From Acidobacteriota bacterium (GTDB taxonomy: Bacteria; Acidobacteriota; JAAYUB01; JAMOQF01), in contig JAMOQF010000106.1 in NCBI GenBank assembly GCA_027064125.1, positions 1-46,779 of the forward strand: a stretch of 46,779 bases of DNA, read 5' to 3'. Positions within the stretch are counted from its first letter, which is position 1. Every line of letters begins with the position of its first letter. The position numbers were made by a program, and so were the translations under genes. The notes beneath the pieces are model-generated. The model did no database searches. It had not been told where the DNA came from and saw only the letters and a program-made list of their open reading frames with translations. This document shows positions 8,025 through 17,670 of this stretch, in pieces.

Positions 8025-9638
8025 ATGAAGATAAAAGATGTGATTTTTATATTGATTTTTTTGTTAATTGGAGCGCTTTTTGGGGGAACCATATCTGGAG
8101 TTGTTGAAAAGGACAATGGGAAATATGAGGAAGAAAATGGTAATTTCAGGAAGTTTAGTGAGACACTGAGTGTAGTTGAGGGATACAGTGGTGAAAAGAT
8201 GGAAGGAAATGAACTTATTTATAAATCCATTGAAAAAATGCTTCTTGTTCTTGATCCCCACTGCAACTTCTTTGATCCCAAAGAGTATAAAAAAATTATG
8301 GAAGAAAATGAGGGTAGATATTATGGGCTTGGAATTAGAATTAGACAAGTTTCCAGAGATTCTGGAAGGATTATAATTGTTGAACCACCTTTTCCGGATA
8401 CTCCTGCTTTTAGGGCTGGTCTTCAGGCTGGTGATGTGATTTTTAAGGTAAATGGGGAAAGTATAGATGATTGGACACTTGATGAGGTGATTTCCAGGTT
8501 AAAGGGACCTGCTGGGACTAAGGTACATATCACAGTGAAGAGACCTGGAGTTGAAAAGCCTCTGGAGATAGATGTTGAAAGGGCTGAAATAAAGACATAC
8601 ACTATTAATTATAGTTTTAGATTAAAAAATGATATAGGGTATATCAAAATAGATCGTTTTGCATCTACAACCTATGACGAACTCGAAAAGGCTTTTGCGA
8701 AGTTAAATGTCAATACTTTAAAAGGTTTGGTTCTTGATCTCAGGGGAAATCCAGGTGGATATTTAAATATGGCCATTAAGGTTTCTGAATCCTTTTTGCC
8801 GAAAGGGGCAGAGATAGTTTCGGTTAAAGGGAGAGGTGGAGTGGTTTCTGATATCTATTATGCTGAGAGGACGGGGAATATAACCCTTCCCCTTATAATT
8901 TTAATAAATAATGGCAGTGCGAGTGCTTCTGAAATAGTTTCTGGAGCTTTACAGGACAACGATCGTGCTTTGATAGTGGGGGAGAGAAGTTTTGGCAAGG
9001 GGCTTGTTCAGTCTGTTTATAATTTAAATGATGGTTCTGCCCTTGCAATTACCACCGGGAGATATTATCTTCCAAGTGGAAGATTGATTCAAAGACCCTA
9101 TAATGGATCTGTTTATGACTACTATAATAAAAGGCTCAGAAAGCTTCAAAAACCTGAAAAATCAAAGATTTTTCACACTTTAGAGGGTAGGGTCGTTTAT
9201 GGAGGTGGTGGAATTACTCCGGATGTTGTTATTAAATCTAAAAAGATGAATGCCTTTCAAATAGAACTCTATTCAAGTGATGCCTATTTTAAATTTATCA
9301 GGGCTGCTCAGAGTGGAAAGTTTCCTGAACTTAAAGGATTATTCAAAAAGAGTAAAGAATCACATCTCACAATCGGTGATGAGAAGTTATTATCCGCTTT
9401 TAAAAGTTTCATAAAAACTCTTGATATTCCATTTTCTAATAAGGATTTTGAAGATAATAGGGATTATATTTTGATACAATTAAAGGGTGAGTTGTACACT
9501 TTTCTGTTTGGAATTGTTTCTGGTTATAGGGAAAGAATAAAGGCAGATGATGTGTTTCAGAAGGCGCTGAATCTTTTTCCCAGGGCTCGAAATCTTCTTG
9601 TTAATGCAAGAAAAAAATATGTAAAGTTGAGTTATTAA
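8025..9638 (+). CDS. ctpA: S41 family carboxyl-terminal processing protease with PDZ domain
   Basis: PDZ (RAGLQAGDVIFKVNGESIDDW), GNPGGYLNMA, GSASASEIVSGALQDNDRALIVGERSFGKG; signal anchor supports start at 8025 rather than 7974. Confidence 0.93.
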   Translation: MKIKDVIFILIFLLIGALFGGTISGVVEKDNGKYEEENGNFRKFSETLSVVEGYSGEKMEGNELIYKSIEKMLLVLDPHCNFFDPKEYKKIMEENEGRYYGLGIRIRQVSRDSGRIIIVEPPFPDTPAFRAGLQAGDVIFKVNGESIDDWTLDEVISRLKGPAGTKVHITVKRPGVEKPLEIDVERAEIKTYTINYSFRLKNDIGYIKIDRFASTTYDELEKAFAKLNVNTLKGLVLDLRGNPGGYLNMAIKVSESFLPKGAEIVSVKGRGGVVSDIYYAERTGNITLPLIILINNGSASASEIVSGALQDNDRALIVGERSFGKGLVQSVYNLNDGSALAITTGRYYLPSGRLIQRPYNGSVYDYYNKRLRKLQKPEKSKIFHTLEGRVVYGGGGITPDVVIKSKKMNAFQIELYSSDAYFKFIRAAQSGKFPELKGLFKKSKESHLTIGDEKLLSAFKSFIKTLDIPFSNKDFEDNRDYILIQLKGELYTFLFGIVSGYRERIKADDVFQKALNLFPRARNLLVNARKKYVKLSY

Positions 9639-9650
9639 GGGAGGTTTTGT

Positions 9651-10679
9651 ATGAGTGAAAAAATATGGTATATAGCGGTTAACGGTAAATCAGATGGCCC
9701 ATTTTCCAGAGAGGAAATTTTAAGCAAGTTATCAGGTGGTGTGATAGATAAAGATACATATCTTTTCAAACAGGGAATGGATAACTGGAAGTCTTTAAAA
9801 GATATTGATGAGTTTAAGATGGAAATTGAAAGTACTCCTTCAAGGGTAGAAGTTCCTCCTGTTCCGCCAACTCCAGCTGGTAAGATGTGCCATGAAATTG
9901 AATATAAGATACATGGACATGACATGCAATTTGTGGAAATTATACTCGATCCAGGGGAAAAGGTGGTGGCTGAGGCTGGTGCGATGATGTTTATGCCTTC
10001 TGATATCCAGATGGATACAATATTTGGAGATGGATCTTCAAAGAATCAAAATAAGGGTTTTATGGGAAAGCTGTTGGACGCCGGAAAGCGAGTAATCACA
10101 GGGGAAAGTTTATTTATGACTGTTTTTACAAATGTGGGTACTAAAAAGGAGTCAGTTTCTTTTGGGGCTCCATATCCCGGGAAAATAATTCCTGTGGACC
10201 TCGGTAAAATAGGTGGTACTATTATCTGTCAAAAGGATGCCTTTTTGTGTGCAGCTTATGGGACTTCAATAGGAATTGCTTTCAATAAAAGAATAGGTGC
10301 TGGATTTTTTGGTGGTGAAGGGTTCATAATGGAAAAGTTGGAAGGTGATGGCCTGGTATTTATACATGCATGTGGCACTATTATAGAATTAGATCTCTCT
10401 CCTGGAGAAACCCTTAAGGTTGATACTGGATGTATTGTGGCTTTCGATCCCACCATTACTTATGATGTCCAATTTGTTGGAGGCATTAAAACAGCAGTTT
10501 TTGGAGGTGAAGGACTATTTTTTGCCACAGTTACCGGTCCAGGAAAAGTTTATTTACAATCTCTGCCCTTTAGCAGACTTGCCGACAGGATTTATACCCA
10601 TGCACCATCTGCTGGAGGTAGCAGAAAAGGTGAAGGTTCAATTTTAGGTGGCCTGGGTGATTTACTGGATGGAGATTAA
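9651..10679 (+). CDS. GYF_2 domain fused to TIGR00266/AIM24-family protein
   Basis: N-terminal [23 protein letters not shown]...W (GYF_2-like) then [32 protein letters not shown] (AIM24). Confidence 0.8.
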   Translation: MSEKIWYIAVNGKSDGPFSREEILSKLSGGVIDKDTYLFKQGMDNWKSLKDIDEFKMEIESTPSRVEVPPVPPTPAGKMCHEIEYKIHGHDMQFVEIILDPGEKVVAEAGAMMFMPSDIQMDTIFGDGSSKNQNKGFMGKLLDAGKRVITGESLFMTVFTNVGTKKESVSFGAPYPGKIIPVDLGKIGGTIICQKDAFLCAAYGTSIGIAFNKRIGAGFFGGEGFIMEKLEGDGLVFIHACGTIIELDLSPGETLKVDTGCIVAFDPTITYDVQFVGGIKTAVFGGEGLFFATVTGPGKVYLQSLPFSRLADRIYTHAPSAGGSRKGEGSILGGLGDLLDGD

Positions 10680-10702
10680 AAAAATCTGTGTGGTGAGGTG
10701 TA

Positions 10703-11581
10703 ATGAAAAAAATATTGATTACAGGTGTTAGTGGATTTGTAGGTTATAGGTTTTATGAACTTTTATCTGAGAAAAATGATTTTGAGTTATATGGTTTTTT
10801 TAATAAGACAAAGGTAAATTTAAAAAATACCTTTTCAATAGATATTAAAAAAAGATCTGAAGTCATAAAGTTTTTGAAAGAAATTTCACCTGATATCATT
10901 GTACATACAGCGGCTTTAACTTCTACAACTTATTGTGAAAAGAATCCTGAAGAGGCATGGCTTACCAATACTCTTGCCACAAAGTATTTTACAGAATACG
11001 CTAAAAATAATAGTTCATACCTCCTTTTTATTTCCACTGATCTTGTGTTTGATGGAGAAAAGGGATGGTATGTTGAAGAAGATAAGACAAATCCCATAAA
11101 TGTTTATGGTGAAACTAAGAAAGAAGCCGAAGATTTGATTTTCCAAATTTCTCCGAGATTTTCCATTTTAAGGTCTTCTTTGATTTACGGAAAAAGTTGG
11201 TGTGAAAATAGGGGAGCAGATGAGAAGATAATAAATTATCTTGTTGAAGGGAAAAAGATTAAACTTTTTATGGATGAATTTAGAACTTTTCTATTTATTG
11301 AGGATCTTGTTAAAATAATGGCATATTTTTGTGAAAAGGAAATAGAGGGACTTTTTCATGTGGGAGGTCCTGAAAAGATGTCCAGATATGAATTTGGGAA
11401 AAGAGTTGCCGAAAAATTTAATCTGGATCTTTCCTTAATTGAACCCGCTTCCATAAAGGGATATAATTCTAAACCCAAAAGAGTTCCCGATGGCTCTTTA
11501 AGTACTAAAAAGCTGAAAAGTGTGATACCCTTTAGTTTTACAAAATTGGATGACGCTTTAAGTACTTATGAAAGAAATTGA
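10703..11581 (+). CDS. NAD-dependent epimerase/dTDP-4-dehydrorhamnose reductase-like SDR
   Basis: ITGVSGFVGYRF, HTAALTSTTYCEKNPEEAW, FISTDLVFDGEKG, YGETKKEAE. Confidence 0.82.
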   Translation: MKKILITGVSGFVGYRFYELLSEKNDFELYGFFNKTKVNLKNTFSIDIKKRSEVIKFLKEISPDIIVHTAALTSTTYCEKNPEEAWLTNTLATKYFTEYAKNNSSYLLFISTDLVFDGEKGWYVEEDKTNPINVYGETKKEAEDLIFQISPRFSILRSSLIYGKSWCENRGADEKIINYLVEGKKIKLFMDEFRTFLFIEDLVKIMAYFCEKEIEGLFHVGGPEKMSRYEFGKRVAEKFNLDLSLIEPASIKGYNSKPKRVPDGSLSTKKLKSVIPFSFTKLDDALSTYERN

Positions 11582-12191
11582 TTGGTCAGAACTTCTTACC
11601 GAGAATAGAATAGAAAGATTCAGGGAAGTAGCATGTAAAAGAACAGATGAAATTGTGGTTGTCCTTGAAAATATATACGATTCACATAATGTCAATGCTG
11701 TTTTGAGAAGTTGTGATGCCTTTGGAATTCAAAATGTATTTATAGTGATGCCTGCTGGCTTTTCTTTTAAGTATAATCCTAAAATAACAATTAGTTCTCA
11801 TAAGTGGCTTGATATATTCTTTTTTAAGAGTGTTGAGGAGTGTGTTTTTAAATTAAAGGATTTGGGATTTAAGATATTTTCTTCCTGCAGGAGAGAAGAT
11901 AGTGTTCCCCATTATGAATTAGTGAAATTTAATGGAAAATTAGCCCTTGTTTTTGGTAATGAGAAAAATGGTGTATCTGAAGGTATGTTGAAATATTCCG
12001 ATGGTTTTTTCTGGATTCCAATGTTTGGTTTTTCTGAAAGTTTGAATATATCTGTGGCTGCTGCCATCACGATTAGTAGAATAAGGGAGGATTTTGAAAA
12101 AAGTAGAGAAAATTTTCTGGTGGATGAAAGTAGGGTCCATGAACTTGTTCAGAAATGGATTTTGAAAGATACTGAAAAATATAGAGTTTAA
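11568..12191 (+). CDS. trmH: TrmH/SpoU-family RNA 2'-O-methyltransferase
   Basis: ENIYDSHNVNAVLRSCDAFGIQNVFIV, ALVFGNEKNGVSE, IPMFGFSESLNISVAAAITI. Confidence 0.88.
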   Translation: MKEIDWSELLTENRIERFREVACKRTDEIVVVLENIYDSHNVNAVLRSCDAFGIQNVFIVMPAGFSFKYNPKITISSHKWLDIFFFKSVEECVFKLKDLGFKIFSSCRREDSVPHYELVKFNGKLALVFGNEKNGVSEGMLKYSDGFFWIPMFGFSESLNISVAAAITISRIREDFEKSRENFLVDESRVHELVQKWILKDTEKYRV

Positions 12192-12205
12192 TATATTTTT
12201 GGAGG

Positions 12206-12580
12206 TTGAAAATGAAAGTAAATAAAAAAGGAGAAGGAAAAGCAGGGTGTCTGATTTTTTTGGTGTTATTTGTTTTTGTGATTGCTGTTTTATATAAAGC
12301 AGGTCCCACTTATATGAATGCCATGCAATTTCAGAATGACCTTGAAGAGGTAACCAATAAGGCGGGTGCCTTTTTCTGGTCGAAAAGAAGAATAGAGAAT
12401 AAGATAATTGAACTTGCAAAGGAAAACAACCAGCCGGTTACAAAAAGAAATATAAGGATAAATATGTATAGAAATAATATCACAGTTGAAGTTGATTATA
12501 TAATACCTCTTGATCTTGTTGTTACCACCTATAATTATCATATCCACAAAAAATATAAAGCACTCAGGGGAGGTTTTTAG
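12206..12580 (+). CDS. Single-TM small protein, DUF4845-like topology, unknown function
   Basis: N-terminal TM (GCLIFLVLFVFVIAVLY), conserved-looking extracytoplasmic part; SD GGAGG. Confidence 0.6.
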   Translation: MKMKVNKKGEGKAGCLIFLVLFVFVIAVLYKAGPTYMNAMQFQNDLEEVTNKAGAFFWSKRRIENKIIELAKENNQPVTKRNIRINMYRNNITVEVDYIIPLDLVVTTYNYHIHKKYKALRGGF

Positions 12581-12586
12581 TCAGTT

Positions 12587-14098
12587 TTGGAAAAAGATAA
12601 GATAGGTAAATATATTGTTAAAGGTATCATTGGCAAAGGGGCTATGGGGTGTGTTTATCGTGCCTATGATCCCATTATTAAAAGATATGTCGCCATAAAG
12701 GTATTATCTGGAAATTATGAGGAAGAGCCCACGTTAATTAAAAGATTTTATAGAGAGGCTCAGGCAGCGGGCAGATTAAGACACCCCAATATAGTCACAA
12801 TATACGATATGGGAGAAGAAAATGGTGTACCATATATAGTGATGGAATTTTTGGAAGGAAACTCTCTTTTTGATTTGATAAAGAAAAAGAAATTGAATGA
12901 TTTAAATTTTACCCTTTCAATAATTTATCAGTGCGCAATGGCTCTTGATTATGCCCACATAAATGGGATTGTTCATAGGGATGTAAAACCTGGTAATATA
13001 ATGGTTTTAGAAGATGGGGTGGCCAAAATTGTGGATTTCGGAATTGCCAGAATGGGAAATCTTTCTCTTACAAAAGATGGTGTATCAGTAGGAACACCTT
13101 ATTATATGTCTCCTGAACAGGTAAATGGTGAAGAAATAGATGGTAGGTCAGATATATTTTCACTTGGGGCTGTTTTTTATGAGACTTTAACTTACAGAAG
13201 ACCTTTCGAAGGGGAAAATTTAATAAATATAATAAAAAAGATAGTTGAGGGAGATTTTAAACCAATTAAGGTATGTAAGCCTGATTGTCCCGAGGAGATA
13301 GAAAATATTGTTTATAAAGCCTTAAGTGTTGATAAGAATGATAGGTATCAGAAGGCTGGAGATATGGGTAGGGATATATTTAAGGTTCTTGAAAAGTTGG
13401 ACGAAAATGAGGAATATAAAAAAAAGGTTTTTTTATTCTGTTCAAAAGAACTTATTAAAAAGGAAATAGAGTCTTTAATTTCAAGTGGATCTTTTTCCGA
13501 AGCCGAAAAAGTTATTGAAAAAAATTTGGATTTGATTAGTAAATCTGAAATAAAACAATTTAAAGATGAGATTGAATTTAAAAAGAAAGTTAATTTTTTT
13601 AATAAAAAAGAGAAATTATTTTACATTTTCCTTGAAAAAAAGGATTTTAGAAAGGCTGGCGAAATACTGGATGGTTTAAGGGATGGTTGGGCAGATTCTG
13701 AAAGATTTTTAAATTTGCAGAGAATTTTCATTGAAAAAAAAGAAAAATATGAGAAGGAGTTGTACTTAAGAAATAAAATTTCTCTTGCCAGAGATTTACT
13801 TAAAGTGAAAGATTTCAAAAGTGCCTTGGTGCTGATAGAAGGAGCATTGGAAAGGTATCCCGAAGAAGAGGTACTTGTAAATTTGCTAAAAAAAATTGAA
13901 GAGGAAATTAAAAATAGGGAAAAGGAAAGTGATTTAAAGGAAATTTTTAAGAGGTCTTTTCTGTTATTAAAAAGTGGAAGATTCCAGGAGTGCGAGGCTT
14001 TGCTAAAAGAATCAATTGAGAAGTATCCGGATGAGAAGAGATTGAGAAATTTACTTTTAAATGTGATAAAAGAAAGGGAGAAAAGTGACGGAAATTAA
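12587..14098 (+). CDS. Ser/Thr protein kinase (PknB-like catalytic domain) with helical/TPR-like C-terminus
   Basis: GKGAMGCVYRAYD, VAIKVL, GIVHRDVKPGNIM, VDFGIAR, GTPYYMSPEQ; TTG start. Confidence 0.93.
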   Translation: MEKDKIGKYIVKGIIGKGAMGCVYRAYDPIIKRYVAIKVLSGNYEEEPTLIKRFYREAQAAGRLRHPNIVTIYDMGEENGVPYIVMEFLEGNSLFDLIKKKKLNDLNFTLSIIYQCAMALDYAHINGIVHRDVKPGNIMVLEDGVAKIVDFGIARMGNLSLTKDGVSVGTPYYMSPEQVNGEEIDGRSDIFSLGAVFYETLTYRRPFEGENLINIIKKIVEGDFKPIKVCKPDCPEEIENIVYKALSVDKNDRYQKAGDMGRDIFKVLEKLDENEEYKKKVFLFCSKELIKKEIESLISSGSFSEAEKVIEKNLDLISKSEIKQFKDEIEFKKKVNFFNKKEKLFYIFLEKKDFRKAGEILDGLRDGWADSERFLNLQRIFIEKKEKYEKELYLRNKISLARDLLKVKDFKSALVLIEGALERYPEEEVLVNLLKKIEEEIKNREKESDLKEIFKRSFLLLKSGRFQECEALLKESIEKYPDEKRLRNLLLNVIKEREKSDGN

Positions 14099-14984
14099 AA
14101 AAAGTATACTTTTAATTTACAATCCAATGGCTGGAAAGGGTGTAAAGTTAAAGTGGATACAGGAACTTTGTAGGGCCTTTGAGGAAAAAAATTTTGAAGT
14201 TCTTCCACACCCCACAAGTGAAGTTGAAGGTGCCTTTGACATTTGTAATGAGTTTTATGATAGAACAGATATATTTATGGTTATAGGAGGGGATGGAACC
14301 ATTAATAGTGCCTTACAAAGATTGGTAAATCAAGAAAAACCATTAGTTGTAGTTCCTCGGGGTACTGCAAATATATTTGGCAATGTATTGAATTTAAAGT
14401 TGAGAAAAATTGAGGAAATAGTTAAATGTGTGGAGGGTTTTAATGTTGAGACATTTCCGGTGGGAAAGGTAAAATATGAATCTAAAAGTATCTATTTTCT
14501 TCTCATGGCCGGTGTTGGATTTGATGCTGAGGTTGTTAAGAGAACAAAAAAGAGAAAGGGTATTTTTAATAAATTTTTCTTCTTTAAAAGTAGTTTGAAA
14601 ACATTGAGAGACTACGATTTCCCTCAATTTAAGGTGGATTTTAATGGTGGAGGAATTTTGTCAAAATTTTGCATAATAAGTAATGTTTCCATGTATGCAG
14701 GAAAATTTAGAATTTGTAAAGATTTTGAGTTAAAAGATAGGAAATTATGTGTTTGTTCCTTTGATTGGGAAAAGAAATCTCGTGGAATTGTATATTTTTA
14801 CTATCTTTTAAGAGGGAAACTTGATAGATTGGAAGATGTGAAGATATTTGAACTTGAAAGATGCAGAATATATCCAATCGATCATAAAAGCACAGTTCTT
14901 TTTCAAATTGATGGAGAAAATGGAGGTAAATTACCCATTGAGGTTTCCATGGAAAGTGATACCATAAAGGTATTATTGCCTTGA
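14085..14984 (+). CDS. Diacylglycerol kinase / YegS-like lipid kinase
   Basis: LLIYNPMAGKG, VIGGDGTINSALQRLV, PRGTANIFG, AGVGFDAEVV. Confidence 0.88.
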   Translation: MTEIKKSILLIYNPMAGKGVKLKWIQELCRAFEEKNFEVLPHPTSEVEGAFDICNEFYDRTDIFMVIGGDGTINSALQRLVNQEKPLVVVPRGTANIFGNVLNLKLRKIEEIVKCVEGFNVETFPVGKVKYESKSIYFLLMAGVGFDAEVVKRTKKRKGIFNKFFFFKSSLKTLRDYDFPQFKVDFNGGGILSKFCIISNVSMYAGKFRICKDFELKDRKLCVCSFDWEKKSRGIVYFYYLLRGKLDRLEDVKIFELERCRIYPIDHKSTVLFQIDGENGGKLPIEVSMESDTIKVLLP

Positions 14985-14994
14985 GGAGGAAGAT

Positions 14995-15612
14995 ATGTCT
15001 TCTAATTTTGATTATTCATACAATGACGATTCCATAAGAGGATCTTTCCTGGACTATGTTGTAAATATATTAAAAAAGGGGGGAGTTATTTTACTGCCTA
15101 CTGATTCCATGTATTCTTTGAGTTGTTCAGTTATGGAGAAAAAGGCCATTAATAAATTGTATAAATTGAAGAGGGCTGATAAATTTAAACCAATGAGCTT
15201 GATATGTAGTGATATAAGCATGGCAAGTGAATATGCACTTATTTCAAACAGGGCCTTTAAATTAATAAGGAGATTAACGCCGGGTCCCTATACCTTTATT
15301 CTTGAGGCCACAAAGGTTGTTCCAAAAGTAATGCTTACAAGAAGGCGTACTGTGGGTATAAGAATACCTGATAAAGAAATTGCTTTAGATATTGTTAAAA
15401 AACTTGGTTGTCCACTTTTGTCAACTTCCATATCTTCAATAGTGGATGAAGATGTACTGGATCCTGAAGAGTTGAAAAAGTTTTTTGGAAATAGAGTTGA
15501 CTGTGTTGTAGATGGAGGTAAACTATACACAGATGAGACTACAGTAATTGACTTAACCAGTGATGAACCTGAGATAATCAGAAAAGGTTTGGGGGAAGTA
15601 GATTTTTTGTGA
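14995..15612 (+). CDS. Sua5/YciO/YrdC/YwlC family L-threonylcarbamoyladenylate synthase
   Basis: GGVILLPTDSMYSLSC, KRADKFKPMSLIC, LTPGPYTFILEA, VGIRIPD, LLSTSIS. Confidence 0.9.
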   Translation: MSSNFDYSYNDDSIRGSFLDYVVNILKKGGVILLPTDSMYSLSCSVMEKKAINKLYKLKRADKFKPMSLICSDISMASEYALISNRAFKLIRRLTPGPYTFILEATKVVPKVMLTRRRTVGIRIPDKEIALDIVKKLGCPLLSTSISSIVDEDVLDPEELKKFFGNRVDCVVDGGKLYTDETTVIDLTSDEPEIIRKGLGEVDFL

Positions 15613-15636
15613 ACCTTCCCCCGGTGAATTAAATTG

Positions 15637-17670
15637 CTATTTTGATAGGTATTTTTTTAGCCAACCCAAAACTTCATTCCACCAGATTCTCGCATTTTGG
15701 GGTTTTTGTACGAAGTGGTCTTCATCTGAAAAGTAGAGCAACTTAGATGGTACACCTTTTATTTGAAGTGCTGTAAAGAGTTGAAATCCTTGAGTTACGG
15801 GTACCCTATAGTCCTTTTCTGAATGGATAACCAGCATTGGTGTCCTAAAATTATTGACATAGAGTGAAGGAGAGTATATTTCATAAAAGTTTCCCCTCTT
15901 CCATGGTGTACCATTGAATTCCCATATGGGAAACCAGAGTTCTTCGGTTGCACCGAACATACTTCTCTGGTCAAAGGGGCCATCGTGAGAAACAAGGCAT
16001 TTAAAGATTTTTGTATGTCCTTCAATCCAGTTTATCATAAAGCCTCCGTAGGATGCACCGGCTGCCCCTATCTTATCTTCGTTTGCCTCTGGATGGTTTT
16101 TAAGAAAAAATTTTACCCCTTTGATTATGTCTTCGTAGGGTGCTCCTCCCCAATGTTTGCTTACGCTGTTTGTAAATTTTTGTCCATACCCTACACTTCC
16201 ATGAAAATTAATCATTACGATGATAAAACCGGGAGATGCAAACATCTGGGCGTTCCATCTGTAGTGAAATTCGTCGGAAAAATCTCCCTGGGGGCCTCCA
16301 TGTATTAAGAAAACCACAGGGTATTTTTTACCTTTTTTGAAGTTGGGAGGATATATGTAGAGGGCGTGAACTTTGTCTCCACTTGCCCCTTCAAAGTAAA
16401 ATTCATGTAGTGGAGTAAGATTTAGACTTTCAAGTATTTTTTCATTTATGTGGGTAAGTTGAGTTAACTTCTTATTTGATGGATCAATTCTGTATATGTC
16501 AATGGGATGGTTTATGGATTCCTGCATGAAATAAATGAGATTATTATTTACATCATATTTTAAACCCCTATTAAAGTGGGAAGGATAAATGTATTCTACC
16601 TTTTTTGTTACTATATCCAGTTTATAGATGGGCCTTCTTCCCTTTTCGGGACAGGTGAAAAAAATTGTGTCAGGACCTCCCCATATGAAATCTGTAATTG
16701 TGTTGGGAAATTTTTCTGTCAAATTGGTGAAAATTCCTTTTTCACGGTCATAAATAACAATATCCCTTTTGTCCGCTTCAAATCCAGGTGTTTTCATTGA
16801 TAGAAATGCAAGGTACTTTCCATCAGGTGAAAATAGAGGAGCTGAATCACAGGCTTTATTCTTTTGCGTTAAATTTCTTATGTTTCCATTTTCAAGACTG
16901 AGTAAATAAATATCATTATTTGTGCTGGTGGCTTTATTTTTGAGGGGGCTTGATGTAAAGGCAAGTTCTTTCCCACTTGGAGATACAACAAAATCATGAA
17001 GGGAACCAAGATCAATTGGAGGAGACCAGTAATTTCCACCAACTACAGTATCAATTTTGCCACTTGTTAAATCAACTTTGAATATATGGCTAATTTTATC
17101 ATTAATCCACATGTTCCAATATCGGTACATGAGAGATGTTATAATTTTTGCTGTGGTTTTTATTTTCTTTTTTTCATCTATATGATGTTTAATATCCTTA
17201 AGTGTTTCGCAGTTTCTATACACTAAAGAAGAAAAATATATATATTTTCCATCAGGGGAGAAAATGAAAGAGTTCACATCCATTGGAAAATCTGTTATAC
17301 GTGTTGTATTTTTACTTTTAAGGTCCATAAGATATATTTGAACCTTGTCTGATCTATCTGAGAGAAAGGCAATTTTTTTACCACAGGGTGAAAATATGGG
17401 ATTAAAATTGTTGCTGTTTTCGCTTGATATTAGAATTTTATCCTTTCTTTCTGAGATGTTGTATAGGTGTATGGAATATCTATAACTGTTCTCTTCTATT
17501 AATGGTTTTTTAACTGTGTAGACAATTAGTTTACCGTTGGGAGATAGATCAAAATTCTTGATTCGCGCAATGGAATAAAAATCATTAAAAGTTATGGGAT
17601 GTTTTTGGGAGAAAAGAAAAGGTATCAACATAAAAGTAAAAATCAAAAAAGTAGAAAATTTTTTTCCCAT
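15637..17670 (-). CDS. S9 family prolyl oligopeptidase/acylaminoacyl-peptidase, exported
   Basis: Signal peptide; WD40-like propeller; GAAGASYGGFMINW Ser, VIHSEKDYRVP Asp, DEDHFVQKP His. Confidence 0.92.
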   Translation of the reverse strand: MGKKFSTFLIFTFMLIPFLFSQKHPITFNDFYSIARIKNFDLSPNGKLIVYTVKKPLIEENSYRYSIHLYNISERKDKILISSENSNNFNPIFSPCGKKIAFLSDRSDKVQIYLMDLKSKNTTRITDFPMDVNSFIFSPDGKYIYFSSLVYRNCETLKDIKHHIDEKKKIKTTAKIITSLMYRYWNMWINDKISHIFKVDLTSGKIDTVVGGNYWSPPIDLGSLHDFVVSPSGKELAFTSSPLKNKATSTNNDIYLLSLENGNIRNLTQKNKACDSAPLFSPDGKYLAFLSMKTPGFEADKRDIVIYDREKGIFTNLTEKFPNTITDFIWGGPDTIFFTCPEKGRRPIYKLDIVTKKVEYIYPSHFNRGLKYDVNNNLIYFMQESINHPIDIYRIDPSNKKLTQLTHINEKILESLNLTPLHEFYFEGASGDKVHALYIYPPNFKKGKKYPVVFLIHGGPQGDFSDEFHYRWNAQMFASPGFIIVMINFHGSVGYGQKFTNSVSKHWGGAPYEDIIKGVKFFLKNHPEANEDKIGAAGASYGGFMINWIEGHTKIFKCLVSHDGPFDQRSMFGATEELWFPIWEFNGTPWKRGNFYEIYSPSLYVNNFRTPMLVIHSEKDYRVPVTQGFQLFTALQIKGVPSKLLYFSDEDHFVQKPQNARIWWNEVLGWLKKYLSK

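Noticed and set aside
15591-15622. Inverted repeat GGGGGAAG/CTTCCCCC at the end of the YrdC-like gene
   Set aside because: Loop is 16 nt and no proper T-tract follows on either strand; could be a weak bidirectional terminator but the evidence is insufficient.
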